Shown one piece after another: positions 36,470-44,321 of a stretch of 49,105 nt of DNA (positions within the stretch are counted from its first letter, which is position 1; each line of letters begins with the position of its first letter). Source of the DNA: Tolypothrix brevis GSE-NOS-MK-07-07A (lineage in GTDB: Bacteria > Cyanobacteriota > Cyanobacteriia > Cyanobacteriales > Nostocaceae). A model generated the notes under the pieces. It was not told where the DNA came from. It saw nothing but the letters and a program-made list of their open reading frames with translations, and did no database searches. The position numbers and the translations under genes were made by a program. Location: NCBI GenBank assembly GCA_019358985.1, contig JAHHIJ010000043.1, forward strand, positions 1 to 49,105, given 5' to 3'.

Positions 36470-36492
36470 ATGCGTATACTACTTTCTATCAT
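36421..36492 (-). CDS. 23-codon ORF with perfect Shine-Dalgarno (leader-peptide candidate)
   Basis: AAGGAGGTGAT (36507-36497) is a full-length complement of the 16S rRNA 3' end, and the ATG at 36492 follows GGAGG at eight bases, ideal for initiation. The peptide starts MIESSIRMGHQIAV and ends SRLCVGAVL before a TAA. It is too short for a typical protein, contains one Cys and has no obvious signal. Its codons 8-13 form one arm of the long stem (36326-36469). It could be an attenuation leader, a small protein, or a sensor of translation. Confidence 0.55.
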   Translation of the reverse strand: MIESSIRMGHQIAVSRLCVGAVL

Positions 36493-36537
36493 GGGCATCA
36501 CCTCCTTGTTGCCTAAGTGGTCTTATTTTCAAAAAGG

Positions 36538-36554
36538 CAGAGCATTTTGCTCTG
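36538..36554. terminator. Bidirectional terminator-like hairpin
   Basis: CAGAGCA (36538-36544) and TGCTCTG (36548-36554) pair around TTT. On the + strand GGTTTTT follows; on the - strand CCTTTTT follows. It could end transcripts from both sides and isolates the small-ORF unit from the psbD side. Confidence 0.7.
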
Positions 36555-36584
36555 GGTTTTTACACCTTCAATTAATATAACACA

Positions 36585-36714
36585 TTAGACATAGGCGTGA
36601 AAAAGAATGTAGAGACGTAGCAGTGAAAAAAAATCTAGAGACGTAGCAGTGAAAAAAATCTAGAGACGTAGCAGTGCTACGTCTCTACAAGGGTTCTGGA
36701 TCAGGCATATCTAA
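36585..36714. mobile_element. Composite element with triplicated hairpin half, copy C
   Basis: The left end TTAGACATAGG (36585-36595) matches copy A at 23447; the right end ATATCTAA (36707-36714) complements TTAGACAT with one mismatch. Inside, TAGAGACGTAGCAGTG followed by an A run appears at 36610, 36636 and 36661 (period 25-26), and only the third copy continues into a complete hairpin (36661-36688). Confidence 0.8.
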
Positions 36715-36736
36715 ATTCGGTCGATTTATGATAAAT

Positions 36737-36764
36737 AAAAAACCCCCACTAAAAAAGGCGGGGG
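36737..36764 (-). terminator. Rho-independent terminator of psbD
   Basis: On the - strand CCCCCGCC (36764-36757), a T-rich loop and GTGGGGG (down to 36743) form a GC-rich stem followed by TTTTTTATTT. It lies 50 bases after the psbD stop codon, showing that transcription ends there and that no psbC follows. Confidence 0.85.
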
Positions 36765-36813
36765 ATAAATGATGAATGCGAAATGCAGATTAATTAATGC
36801 ATCACAAAGATCC

Positions 36814-37869
36814 TTACAGAGCGTTACCGCGAGGTAGTACCTCTTCAGGGAATACAAATTGTTCGTGAGGCTGATCTTGAGGAGCCATCCAAGCGCGGAT
36901 ACCCTCGTTCAGCAAAATGTTTTTGGTATAGAATGTTTCAAACTCTGGGTCTTCTGCCGCACGCAATTCTTGCGATACGAAGTCATAAGCCCGCAAGTTC
37001 AGCGCCAAACCGACAATTCCAATTGCTGCCATCCACAAGCCTGTGACTGGGACAAACAACATGAAGAAGTGCAGCCAACGCTTGTTGGAGAAAGCAATGC
37101 CGAATATCTGTGACCAGAAACGGTTTGCTGTCACCATTGAGTAGGTTTCTTCTGATTGAGTTGGGTTGAAAGCACGGAAGGTATTTGCACCTTCGCCATC
37201 TTCAAACAGAGTATTTTCCACTGTTGCACCGTGAATCGCGCAAAGTAATGCACCACCCAATACACCAGCTACACCCATCATGTGGAAGGGGTTTAAGGTG
37301 AAGTTGTGGAAACCTTGGATAAACAAGATGAAGCGGAAAATTGCTGCTACGCCGAAGCTAGGAGCAAAGAACCAGCTTGATTGTCCCAAGGGGTACATTA
37401 AAAATACGCTGACGAATACAGCGATGGGGGCAGAAAATGCGATCGCATTATAAGGACGAATCCCTACTAAACGAGCGATTTCAAATTGTCGCAACATGAA
37501 GCCAATTAAAGCGAAGGCTCCGTGTAAAGCTACAAATGCCCACAATCCACCCAATTGAAACCAACGGGTGAAGTCGCCTTGTGCTTCTGGTCCCCACAGC
37601 AACATCAAAGAGTGTCCCAAGCTATTTGCTGGGGTGGATACTGCTACTGTCAAGAAGTTACAGCCTTCCAGGTATGATGAGGCTAATCCGTGGGTGTACC
37701 AAGAAGTGACGAATGTTGTACCGGTTAGCCAACCGCCTAATGCTAGGAAGGCGGTTGGGAATAATAATATCCCTGACCAACCTACGAATACAAAGCGATC
37801 GCGCTTCAACCAGTCGTCTAGTACGTCAAACCACCCTCTACTGGGGGCGCGTCCTACTGCGATGGTCAT
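36814..37869 (-). CDS. psbD: Photosystem II D2 protein, solitary gene copy
   Basis: The 351-residue product starts [20 protein letters not shown] at 37869, with GGAG ten bases upstream; the longer frame to 37953 is not used. D2 pairs with D1 in the thylakoid PSII reaction centre. Key residues are present: Tyr159 (redox TyrD), His188 (its partner), His196 (P680 chlorophyll ligand), His213 and His267 (non-haem iron) and Trp252 (QA site). Compared with typical D2 from memory, it has Phe190 where Trp191 is usual (GFHNF), Ala111 for Pro beside the accessory-chlorophyll His116, Ala120 for Gly, and Cys70 for Ala. The gene ends at its own terminator and lacks the overlapping psbC of the usual psbDC operon, so it is probably a second psbD copy. 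Confidence 0.96.
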   Translation of the reverse strand: MTIAVGRAPSRGWFDVLDDWLKRDRFVFVGWSGILLFPTAFLALGGWLTGTTFVTSWYTHGLASSYLEGCNFLTVAVSTPANSLGHSLMLLWGPEAQGDFTRWFQLGGLWAFVALHGAFALIGFMLRQFEIARLVGIRPYNAIAFSAPIAVFVSVFLMYPLGQSSWFFAPSFGVAAIFRFILFIQGFHNFTLNPFHMMGVAGVLGGALLCAIHGATVENTLFEDGEGANTFRAFNPTQSEETYSMVTANRFWSQIFGIAFSNKRWLHFFMLFVPVTGLWMAAIGIVGLALNLRAYDFVSQELRAAEDPEFETFYTKNILLNEGIRAWMAPQDQPHEQFVFPEEVLPRGNAL

Positions 37870-38155
37870 TTCAGGAAATCTCCAAAAGTTTATAAGTTCA
37901 GGTTTTGTCAGCCTATAGATTGCGATTTTACTGCTATCTATAAGACAGAACACAAACTGGGTTATTAATCCAGTTTACAATTTTTTACTGTGTCTCATTA
38001 TTCTATAACTATTCTTTCTCATTTTTGTACACAATTTTTAACTTAATTTAATATTTATATTTATTTAAGATTTATAAGGGGTAATAAGCACGCTCGCAAT
38101 GGGCATTGCCCACACGTTAAAATGATTGCTACAGTTAAATTTCATTAACCGATTC

Positions 38156-38428
38156 ATGTTCACAATCGACTTGACCTTAAGAAATACGCCTTTCCCCGCA
38201 TCAGTACAACGTAAAACATCTGAGGATGCTGAAGCTGTTTACCAATTGATTTTGGCAGCGATGCGCTCTGGCAACCCTGATATTGTGGAACTAGTATGTG
38301 AGGGCAAGACAGAGAAAAAAATTGCCGTCCGTGCTAGTGAAATTTCTGGGGTACAAATATCTCAGAAAGATGGTGTAGCTGCTGGTGGTTCTAGACCACC
38401 TGGTTTCTTTGCCCTAGCGTCTGAGTAA
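38156..38428 (+). CDS. UPF0367 family small protein
   Basis: The ATG at 38156 gives a 90-residue protein, MFTIDLTLRNTPFPASVQRK..., ending RPPGFFALASE; both ends are typical of the cyanobacterial UPF0367 family. The frame is open back to 38126 but the shorter start fits the family. Function is unknown. It lies 18 bases before the ABC ATPase gene and probably shares its transcript, and is divergent from psbD with a 286-base AT-rich shared promoter region. Confidence 0.85.
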   Translation: MFTIDLTLRNTPFPASVQRKTSEDAEAVYQLILAAMRSGNPDIVELVCEGKTEKKIAVRASEISGVQISQKDGVAAGGSRPPGFFALASE

Positions 38429-38446
38429 GCCATCGGCGATAAAAAA

Positions 38447-39124
38447 ATGGCTGAATTGGGCATTGAGGTAAAGGATTTAAACTTCAGTTGGACTAATGGA
38501 GAGAAAGTTATCAAATCTTGCTCTCTAGAAGTACCTCAAGGTGAATTTTGGATGCTTTTGGGTACTAATGGCAGTGGCAAATCAACTTTGCTCAGATTAC
38601 TTGCGGGATTATTAGCACCTCAGTCTGGAGAAATTCGGATTTTGCATCCGGTTGGCTTTGTCTTCCAAAATCCGGATCATCAATTGGTAATGCCAACTGT
38701 TGGTGCAGATGTGGCTTTTGGATTGGTGGAAGAAAAATTGCCGCCAAAAGTAGTCATAGCAAGGGTTGAGGAAGCGCTGGGGGCAGTGAATTTGCTTTCA
38801 CTGCAACGACGTCCTATCTATGCTTTGAGTGGTGGACAGAAGCAGCGAGTGGCAATTGCTGGTGCGATCGCTCGTCGCTGTGAGGTTTTACTATTAGATG
38901 AACCTACTGCTTTACTCGATCCAGATAGTCAACTGGACTTAGTAGCTCAAGTACAGCGCTTAGTCAAAAGTCGCAATATGACGGCTCTTTGGGTAACGCA
39001 TCGCCTAGACGAGTTAAATTACTGTGATGGCGCTTTTTTGCTAGAAAAAGGCTCTCTCGTGGATAAAGGTGAAGCTTTACGCTTGAAACAACGTTTGATG
39101 GAGGTACACAACGAAGCCTCTTAA
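38447..39124 (+). CDS. ABC transporter ATP-binding protein (CbiO/EcfA-like)
   Basis: A 225-residue nucleotide-binding subunit with Walker A GTNGSGKST (39-47), Q-loop FVFQNPDHQLVMPTV, signature LSGGQKQRVAIAGAIA, Walker B VLLLDEPTALLD and H-loop WVTHRLDEL. The QNPDHQ...PTVGADVAFGL motif places it nearest the energy-coupling-factor ATPases that power uptake of vitamins or metal ions. No membrane partner or second ATPase is adjacent, so the substrate cannot be assigned. Confidence 0.92.
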   Translation: MAELGIEVKDLNFSWTNGEKVIKSCSLEVPQGEFWMLLGTNGSGKSTLLRLLAGLLAPQSGEIRILHPVGFVFQNPDHQLVMPTVGADVAFGLVEEKLPPKVVIARVEEALGAVNLLSLQRRPIYALSGGQKQRVAIAGAIARRCEVLLLDEPTALLDPDSQLDLVAQVQRLVKSRNMTALWVTHRLDELNYCDGAFLLEKGSLVDKGEALRLKQRLMEVHNEAS

Positions 39125-39149
39125 TATCTAGTTGTCCAGCTTTCTTTTA

Positions 39150-39690
39150 TCTCAAGCTAATAATTAATTAGCTTGATCAGCAGAAGCCTCACACCCCTAA
39201 AAGTGGGTGTGAGGACACCAGTCGCCTGCGACGGGAAACCCGTCTACAGCGCTGGCTCATGAATGCGCGGGAGTGGAGAGATATAGTAATTAATATATTT
39301 TGGCGTAGCCGAAACAGTTAATTGCTATGTCGAACCATGACCCATATTGATTATATTTTATAATTTTAATACCACGATTAATGGTATTATAAAGAAGTAC
39401 GAACAAAGCCGAAAATGCTGGTCGTACACTAAACCTTCTCCCAAAGGGAGACGAATTTCGTTTATACAATCTACAATATGGGGTTCCATTCAAGAATAGA
39501 CATTTTTGTGTCGTCTCCGTGAATGGGTAAAAATAAGAGCGGTACTAAGGTAGAACATACTTTTTGGTACTTGTTCAAAGTCTGCGGAGGGGCATCTCGT
39601 GGACTCAAAACAAAGCTCAGTTAATGTGCGACGGGATACCGGGAGTCGCTGAGAAGCCCACACCTACAGCTTACTGAGGTGTGGGAGTAT
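39150..39690 (+). mobile_element. IS200/IS605-like remnant with two end hairpins and omega-RNA-like sequence
   Basis: CCTCACACCC/GGGTGTGAGG (39187-39214) and CCCACACCT/AGGTGTGGG followed by AGTATGTCAC (39657-39695) are strong hairpins, each preceded by AGAAGCC. The second resembles the right-end hairpin that closes many cyanobacterial TnpB-type elements. The interval has no intact ORF; a 67-codon - strand ORF (39290-39493) looks like non-coding element sequence. Most likely a MITE or decayed element whose transcript resembles the TnpB guide RNA. Assignment rests on pattern memory. Confidence 0.45.
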
Positions 39691-39712
39691 GTCACTAATT
39701 ACAAACAACTGC

Positions 39713-39738
39713 AACGCGCCTCTAAAAAGGCGCGTTTT
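39713..39738 (+). terminator. Terminator-like hairpin
   Basis: AACGCGCCT (39713-39721) and AGGCGCGTT (39728-39736) pair perfectly around a CTAAAA loop, and the + strand continues in TTTTC. It would end any transcript from the upstream ABC gene or IS remnant before the YacP gene. Confidence 0.7.
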
Positions 39739-39872
39739 CAGTTTATACAGCAACTTTACACAATTGATCTACATTTTTTGTTTTCTGTAACATAGAGTTA
39801 CAAGCAGTGCTTCAACTACTATAAAAGTTATGAATGAATTTTGTTAACTCTAGATAATTGTGATTAAAAACC

Positions 39873-40409
39873 ATGCCCCCCTCCTCACTTTCAGCCGTTT
39901 TATTAGTGGACGGCTACAATATAATTGGCACTTGGCATTGCCTGAAAAAAACCCGTGACCATGTTGGGTTAGAGGCAGCACGCGGCGAATTGATTGAAAC
40001 TTTAATCAGTTACACTGCTTTTGAGGGTTATGAGACTCAAGTCGTCTTTGATGCCCAATATCAAAATTCCTCTAGCAATAAAGAAGTTATTACAGAGCTT
40101 TTATCAGTTCATTACACTGATTTTGGACAGACTGCTGACACGTACATCGAAAAAACTTGTGCGTCTTTGCGCTCTTCATTATCTCGCGTAATTGTTGCCA
40201 CATCAGACCGGGCACAACAGCTGATGATACTAGGTTATGGTGCTGAATGGTTGTCCGCTCAAAAACTATGTTGGGAAGTGGAAGCCACTGTGTGTCGATC
40301 TCGGCAAAAGTATCAAACAAGGAAACAATCTAAAACTAGATTTCTCGCAAATTCTATTGATCCCAAAGCGCGGCAGCGTCTGGCGCAATTGCGAATGGGA
40401 GTAAATTAA
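39873..40409 (+). CDS. YacP-like NYN-domain ribonuclease
   Basis: A 178-residue protein of the YacP/Rae1 (formerly DUF901) group, a PIN-like NYN nuclease fold. AVLLVDGYNIIGTW holds the first catalytic Asp (residue 13), QVVFDAQY the next, TDFGQTADTYIEKTC the Asp and Glu, and VIVATSDRAQQLMILGYGAEWLSA the final acidic site. B. subtilis Rae1 is a ribosome-associated endoribonuclease; the cyanobacterial protein probably also cuts RNA, but its target is unknown. The basic tail (RSRQKYQTRKQSKTR) fits RNA binding. Confidence 0.9.
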   Translation: MPPSSLSAVLLVDGYNIIGTWHCLKKTRDHVGLEAARGELIETLISYTAFEGYETQVVFDAQYQNSSSNKEVITELLSVHYTDFGQTADTYIEKTCASLRSSLSRVIVATSDRAQQLMILGYGAEWLSAQKLCWEVEATVCRSRQKYQTRKQSKTRFLANSIDPKARQRLAQLRMGVN

Positions 40410-40527
40410 ATATTAGCATTAATTTCTTATCGCCAAGTTACAAGGAGGGCTGGGAAGTTTGAAAGCCCCTAAGTAAGCTTTGCGTAGCAATGCCTTGCGT
40501 GCAATAGATGCGGGGATGAAAAACGAC

Positions 40528-40689
40528 TCAAGTGGTTTCAACCACAGTCAATATTTCTTGGTTTCCTAGTCTAGAAATGTATTTTCTAACTACATCGGAC
40601 ATCGAAACACCCTGCTTTTTTGATTCCAGCTTCAACTGCTCGTATTCGTAATTAGAAACTCTCACTTTTAATGTTTTATCTCTTGGCAT
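40528..40689 (-). CDS. Ribbon-helix-helix small regulator
   Basis: Starting at the ATG at 40689 (AAAGG upstream), the 53-residue product MPRDKTLKVRVSNYEYEQLK...GVSMSDVVRKYISRLG has the beta strand and two helices of a CopG/Arc-type ribbon-helix-helix DNA-binding protein. Such proteins act as dimeric repressors or as antitoxins. No toxin is adjacent, so it may be an orphan or a transposon-associated regulator. The longer ORF back to 40824 encodes unlikely sequence and is not used. Confidence 0.7.
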   Translation of the reverse strand: MPRDKTLKVRVSNYEYEQLKLESKKQGVSMSDVVRKYISRLGNQEILTVVETT

Positions 40690-40924
40690 AGGGCTACCTT
40701 TGGGGCTACAGTATAAATATACCACAGGTAGAGTAACCGCTAGCACAAATGGATAACCAACCCCAAAACGACTGGCTAGGAAAAAATAATGGTAAGTGGG
40801 TAGTGAGTAAACCACTTTAAACATAACCAGGATACCGACGCGTATCTAAATCCAGCAAACCAATATATTTTCAACACTTAATTAAACGTACCGTGGGGCA
40901 CACGGGAACGAAAGAATTTACTCT

Positions 40925-41095
40925 TTAGCGCTTAGGGAGATGAAGCCCGCTGGGATTATCTAAATTGAACTTGATGCTTGGTTCTATTGAACGGGTTTTA
41001 GGTTTAAGTATTGCCGCAAGGATAGGTGGTTTTAAGGCACGTCGATGAACTAAGAATCCCCGTCCATTTATGGCGGGGAGTGTCAACTCTGTCAT
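40925..41095 (+). mobile_element. Possible IS-end remnant with GC hairpin
   Basis: CCCCGTCCATTTATGGCGGGG (41059-41079) forms a stem with one bulge, preceded by AAGAAT and followed by AGTGTCAAC, resembling the right end of IS200/IS605 or TnpB-type elements in cyanobacteria. Upstream, a short + strand frame reads ...IERVLGLSIAARIGGFKARR with an in-frame stop, which could be the decayed end of an element-encoded protein. Weakly supported. Confidence 0.3.
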
Positions 41096-41210
41096 TGGGT
41101 TTGGATGGAAAGGATTATGGACTCGAAGTATCTTGCGAAAAGTTTTTTGAAAAAAATTTCGCAAGATACTTGCCAAATCCTATCTTTACCCTTAAGATAA
41201 AAAAATGTGA

Positions 41211-41282
<72 letters not shown>

Positions 41283-41307
41283 TTAAGTAAAGGGTGAAAG
41301 GTGAAGA

Positions 41308-42519
41308 ATGAAGGATGAAAAAAATAATTTCAAACTTCAATCCTCAACCTTTCAGCAGTTATGGTTGCTTGATTCATCGGTAACGTTTCTCAATCATGGT
41401 TCCTTTGGTGCTTGTCCTAAGGCTGTGCTAGAAGCGCAACAACGACTGCGCGAGCAGTTAGAACATGAACCTCTGCGCTTTTTTGGCAGGGAGTGGGAAG
41501 GGTTGCTGGATGACGCCAGGAGGAAATTGGCAGTGTTTGTTGGTGCAGATGCCGAAGATTTGGTATTTGTTCCAAATGCGACGACTGGCGTTAATTGTGT
41601 GTTGCGATCGCTTGTCTTTCATCCAGAGGATGAAATTATCACAACGAACCATGAATATAACGCTTGCCGTAATGCTTTAGATTTTATCGCTAGTCGCACT
41701 GGGGCGCGGGTGGTGGTGGCAAAAATTCCTTTTCCTTTAGAATCGTCAGAACAAATTTTATCAGCGGTAATTGAGCAGGTTTCGCCAAAAACGCGATTAG
41801 CACTTTTGGATCACGTTAGCAGCCAAACTGGGTTAATTTTTCCCATTCAGCAGTTGGTGAAACAGTTGCAACAGCGCGGTGTAGATACCCTTGTAGATGG
41901 TGCCCACGCGCCGGGAATGCTTCCTTTAAACTTATCAGAAATTGGAGCGACTTATTACACCGGGAATTGTCATAAATGGCTGTGTGCGCCGAAAGGTGCA
42001 GCGTTTTTGTATGTACGACGCGATAAACAGTTAGAAATTCGTCCGTTGACAATTAGCCACGGTGCAAACTCACCACGAACTGATAAATCACGCTTTCAGT
42101 TAGAGTTTGATTGGATGGGTACAGACGATCCTACAGCTTATATGTGCGTACCGGAAGCGATCGCTTTTATGGGTTCTCTGTTACCTGGTGGGTGGAATGA
42201 ATTAAGACAGCGAAATCATCAGCTAGCATTGCAGGCAAGACAGCTACTTTGTGAAGCGTTGAACGTGTCGATGCCGTGTCCAGATGAGATGATTGGTTCT
42301 ATGGCGGTAGTTCCGATGCCAGAAATGTTGGAAAGTCGCAATTTTATGGCTTTGCGCGATGAGTTATTTGATAGATTTGGGATTCAAGTGCAAGTGGTTC
42401 CCTGGCAGGAAAAACCGAAGTTACTGGTAAGGGTTTCGGCGCAAATTTACAATACACCAGAACAGTACGAGTATTTGGGAAAAGCGTTGAGAACGTTACT
42501 TACAGAAAGTGCCGATTAG
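41308..42519 (+). CDS. Class V aminotransferase (isopenicillin-N-epimerase-like PLP enzyme)
   Basis: A 403-residue fold-type I PLP enzyme. FLNHGSFGACPKAVLEAQ is the CefD-like start, FVPNATTGVNCVLRSL binds the cofactor phosphate, VDGAHAPGMLPLNL carries the Asp contacting the pyridine nitrogen and the stacking region, and YTGNCHKWLCAPKGAAFLYV contains the Schiff-base Lys. The family includes epimerases, desulfurases and transaminases; relatives in non-producers of beta-lactams have diverse substrates, so the name should not be read as evidence for antibiotic synthesis. It converges with the PIN gene, overlapping it by four bases. Confidence 0.92.
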   Translation: MKDEKNNFKLQSSTFQQLWLLDSSVTFLNHGSFGACPKAVLEAQQRLREQLEHEPLRFFGREWEGLLDDARRKLAVFVGADAEDLVFVPNATTGVNCVLRSLVFHPEDEIITTNHEYNACRNALDFIASRTGARVVVAKIPFPLESSEQILSAVIEQVSPKTRLALLDHVSSQTGLIFPIQQLVKQLQQRGVDTLVDGAHAPGMLPLNLSEIGATYYTGNCHKWLCAPKGAAFLYVRRDKQLEIRPLTISHGANSPRTDKSRFQLEFDWMGTDDPTAYMCVPEAIAFMGSLLPGGWNELRQRNHQLALQARQLLCEALNVSMPCPDEMIGSMAVVPMPEMLESRNFMALRDELFDRFGIQVQVVPWQEKPKLLVRVSAQIYNTPEQYEYLGKALRTLLTESAD

Positions 42520-42953
42520 CTACTTAATGTCACTAAATGTATCCACGGTAACGAAGCTTGCACCGAATTAAACAGTCGCTTGTCTGCCGTCCAAAATTCG
42601 CATTCTAATCTTTGAGCTAGCGCTAGATAGTGAGCATCATAGGTTGCTGACAGTTTCAAACTTCTCGCTAAAGTAAAGGCTTGTTGGTGTAATTCTGCAT
42701 CACCGTAAACCCTGATACTTAGATTCATTGCTTCTGCTAAAACTTGATCCGCTTCTTCTGGTGCTATTTGCCCTGCAACAGCAGAACGATGCAAAGCATT
42801 GCTAAGTTCATAGTAAATCAAGGTCGGTGCAACAATTGTGCAGTTTAACTCTAACCACTGATTCCACAATTCTCTTATCCGCAACGCCGAAGTACCTCTT
42901 GATAACAAAAGTACTACTAAGTTGGCATCAACACAAACTACACCTGATGTCAT
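42516..42953 (-). CDS. PIN-domain ribonuclease, VapC-like toxin
   Basis: A 145-residue protein with Asp9 (VVCVDANLVVLLL), Glu49 (LIYYELSNALHR), Asp106 (SATYDAHYLALA) and Asp124 (FWTADKRLF), the full acidic set of a PIN nuclease. Its ATG overlaps the upstream gene's stop as ATGA (42950-42953), a tight translational coupling usual for antitoxin-toxin pairs. Unlike the PIN module at 948-1433, the small partner gene comes first here. Confidence 0.9.
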   Translation of the reverse strand: MTSGVVCVDANLVVLLLSRGTSALRIRELWNQWLELNCTIVAPTLIYYELSNALHRSAVAGQIAPEEADQVLAEAMNLSIRVYGDAELHQQAFTLARSLKLSATYDAHYLALAQRLECEFWTADKRLFNSVQASLPWIHLVTLSS

Positions 42954-43219
42954 TTTGCCTCAGATTTTGGAAAGCAACTACGCATAAGCTCATCATATTG
43001 CTCGTTACGTTCTTCTCTTGTTTGTTGGATATAGTCTTCTAGTGGTGGGTCAAATGGTTTTCCTGCACGACGAGCGTTGATTTTATCTCCCAATTCAATC
43101 AGTCTTTGGAAAGCTGCTTGTCCGTCGGATTTTTTCAGTTTTTCATCTAAAAGCGCTTTTTCCTCTTTGGAGAGGGACTGGATAATTTGTGCTAGACCGT
43201 CTACAAGTTTCGTGTTCAT
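42950..43219 (-). CDS. Probable antitoxin of the PIN toxin
   Basis: An 89-residue, highly charged protein (MNTKLVDGLAQIIQSLSKEEKALLDEKLKK...) encoded directly upstream of the VapC-like gene with a four-base overlap. The N-terminal helix pattern QIIQSLSKEEKALLDEKL occurs in many cyanobacterial antitoxin-like proteins. No AbrB or RHH fold is obvious. The C-terminal half (DYIQQTREERNEQYDELMR) is probably the toxin-binding tail. Confidence 0.78.
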   Translation of the reverse strand: MNTKLVDGLAQIIQSLSKEEKALLDEKLKKSDGQAAFQRLIELGDKINARRAGKPFDPPLEDYIQQTREERNEQYDELMRSCFPKSEAK

Positions 43220-43490
43220 AGGGTTTACACAGGAAAGTAATTATATTCATAATCTTATATTAAAGGCTTGATAGCGGTTTTAAATAAAATACAACTTGTA
43301 AGGATACAAAATTGTGGTGTCAATTCATTCTTATGAACCAGAGGATTTAAATAATACCGTTCATTACAAGAAAATATGCCAGATCGTGCATTTTACGAAC
43401 GGCATAATTTTCAAGTGGGCAAAGTGTCTATAAATAAAATCAACAATCAACCCAATGTCGAATATTACTGAATGCCTTAGTACGAGCAAT
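43220..43490. other. Spacer without a gene
   Basis: AT-rich sequence between the antitoxin start and the M56 peptidase stop. The only structure is a loose pairing of CCGTTCATTA (about 43358) with TTACGAACGG (about 43393). No ORF is supported. Confidence 0.5.
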
Positions 43491-44321
43491 TTACTTGTGA
43501 AATATCACACTTACTAAGGGCAAAAACGCCAACAAAAAGCCATTCCAATTTTGGAAGTTAAGTTCTGGAGTCGGTTCTGGTTGTGCTAGCAAAGCTTCTA
43601 TTCTCTGTTCTAAGCGATCGCTACCTAATGCAGCACAAAAAATTTCGGAGGAGACAGAAGTTGTACTCACTACCAACAACAGCGATTCTGCTAACAATAA
43701 CGGATCTACTCGCGATGCAGCGTAAGCATCCGCACGTAATTCGCGCAAAATTAACAGTTCTTCCCACAATGCATCTGTATTTGGCAACCAAGCGGTGCAG
43801 GAACGCACCCAACCCAACCAAAAAAACCAAAATGTATCCCTATAATGGTAGTGTCCTTTCTCGTGTGCGAAAACGGTTTCTAAATGCTTTGGTGAAAGAT
43901 TTTCCAGTAGTCCTTGACTAATTACTAATTCCGAGTGCCAAAAACCGATTTGACCGGCGAATAGTGCTTCGGTGCTTAGTAACCGGACTTGTTTACCCTC
44001 AACATTAACTAAAGGACAGTTGCGGACAGATTTCACAGATTGCCAACCACCGAAGGCAAGTTTGATGCACAGAATATCAACAATTGCCAGACAAATTAAC
44101 GTTAAGACATAACTAAACCAGCCGGTGTACATCCCGCTCATTTTGCCTTGGGGTCCCATCCACAAAATGGCGATCGCAGTCATAAAAATTAACAATGGCG
44201 GGAAGAGAAATAAAGATAGCGATCGCCTCCAGCGCACACTCCAACTACCTTGAAAGTCAGTAAGAAAGGATCTTAAGCACCAAGCGACTGTTAAAGCAGT
44301 CAAAATCATGATCAAATGCAT
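43491..44321 (-). CDS. M56 family (BlaR1-like) membrane metallopeptidase
   Basis: A 276-residue protein with several membrane segments and the zinc site HEKGH (153-157) in TVFAHEKGHYHYRDTFWFF; ELRADAYAAS further on supplies the third ligand. BlaR1/MecR1 relatives relay an outside signal by cleaving a BlaI-type repressor. This protein has no penicillin-binding sensor domain, so the signal differs. Its ATG overlaps the BlaI stop by one base (TAATG). Confidence 0.92.
   Translation of the reverse strand: MHLIMILTALTVAWCLRSFLTDFQGSWSVRWRRSLSLFLFPPLLIFMTAIAILWMGPQGKMSGMYTGWFSYVLTLICLAIVDILCIKLAFGGWQSVKSVRNCPLVNVEGKQVRLLSTEALFAGQIGFWHSELVISQGLLENLSPKHLETVFAHEKGHYHYRDTFWFFWLGWVRSCTAWLPNTDALWEELLILRELRADAYAASRVDPLLLAESLLLVVSTTSVSSEIFCAALGSDRLEQRIEALLAQPEPTPELNFQNWNGFLLAFLPLVSVIFHK

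Noticed and set aside
36326-36507. The structured element read on the + strand as part of an rRNA or as tmRNA
   Set aside because: The + strand contains CACCTCCTT like a 16S 3' end, but none of the rest resembles rRNA, tmRNA or RNase P RNA; a Shine-Dalgarno on the - strand explains it.
39290-39493. 67-codon - strand ORF in the IS200/IS605-like remnant
   Set aside because: Antiparallel to the inferred element and without a start context; read as non-coding element sequence.
40925-41176. 83-codon - strand ORF near the tRNA
   Set aside because: It runs through a GC hairpin and low-complexity sequence; no family similarity recognised.
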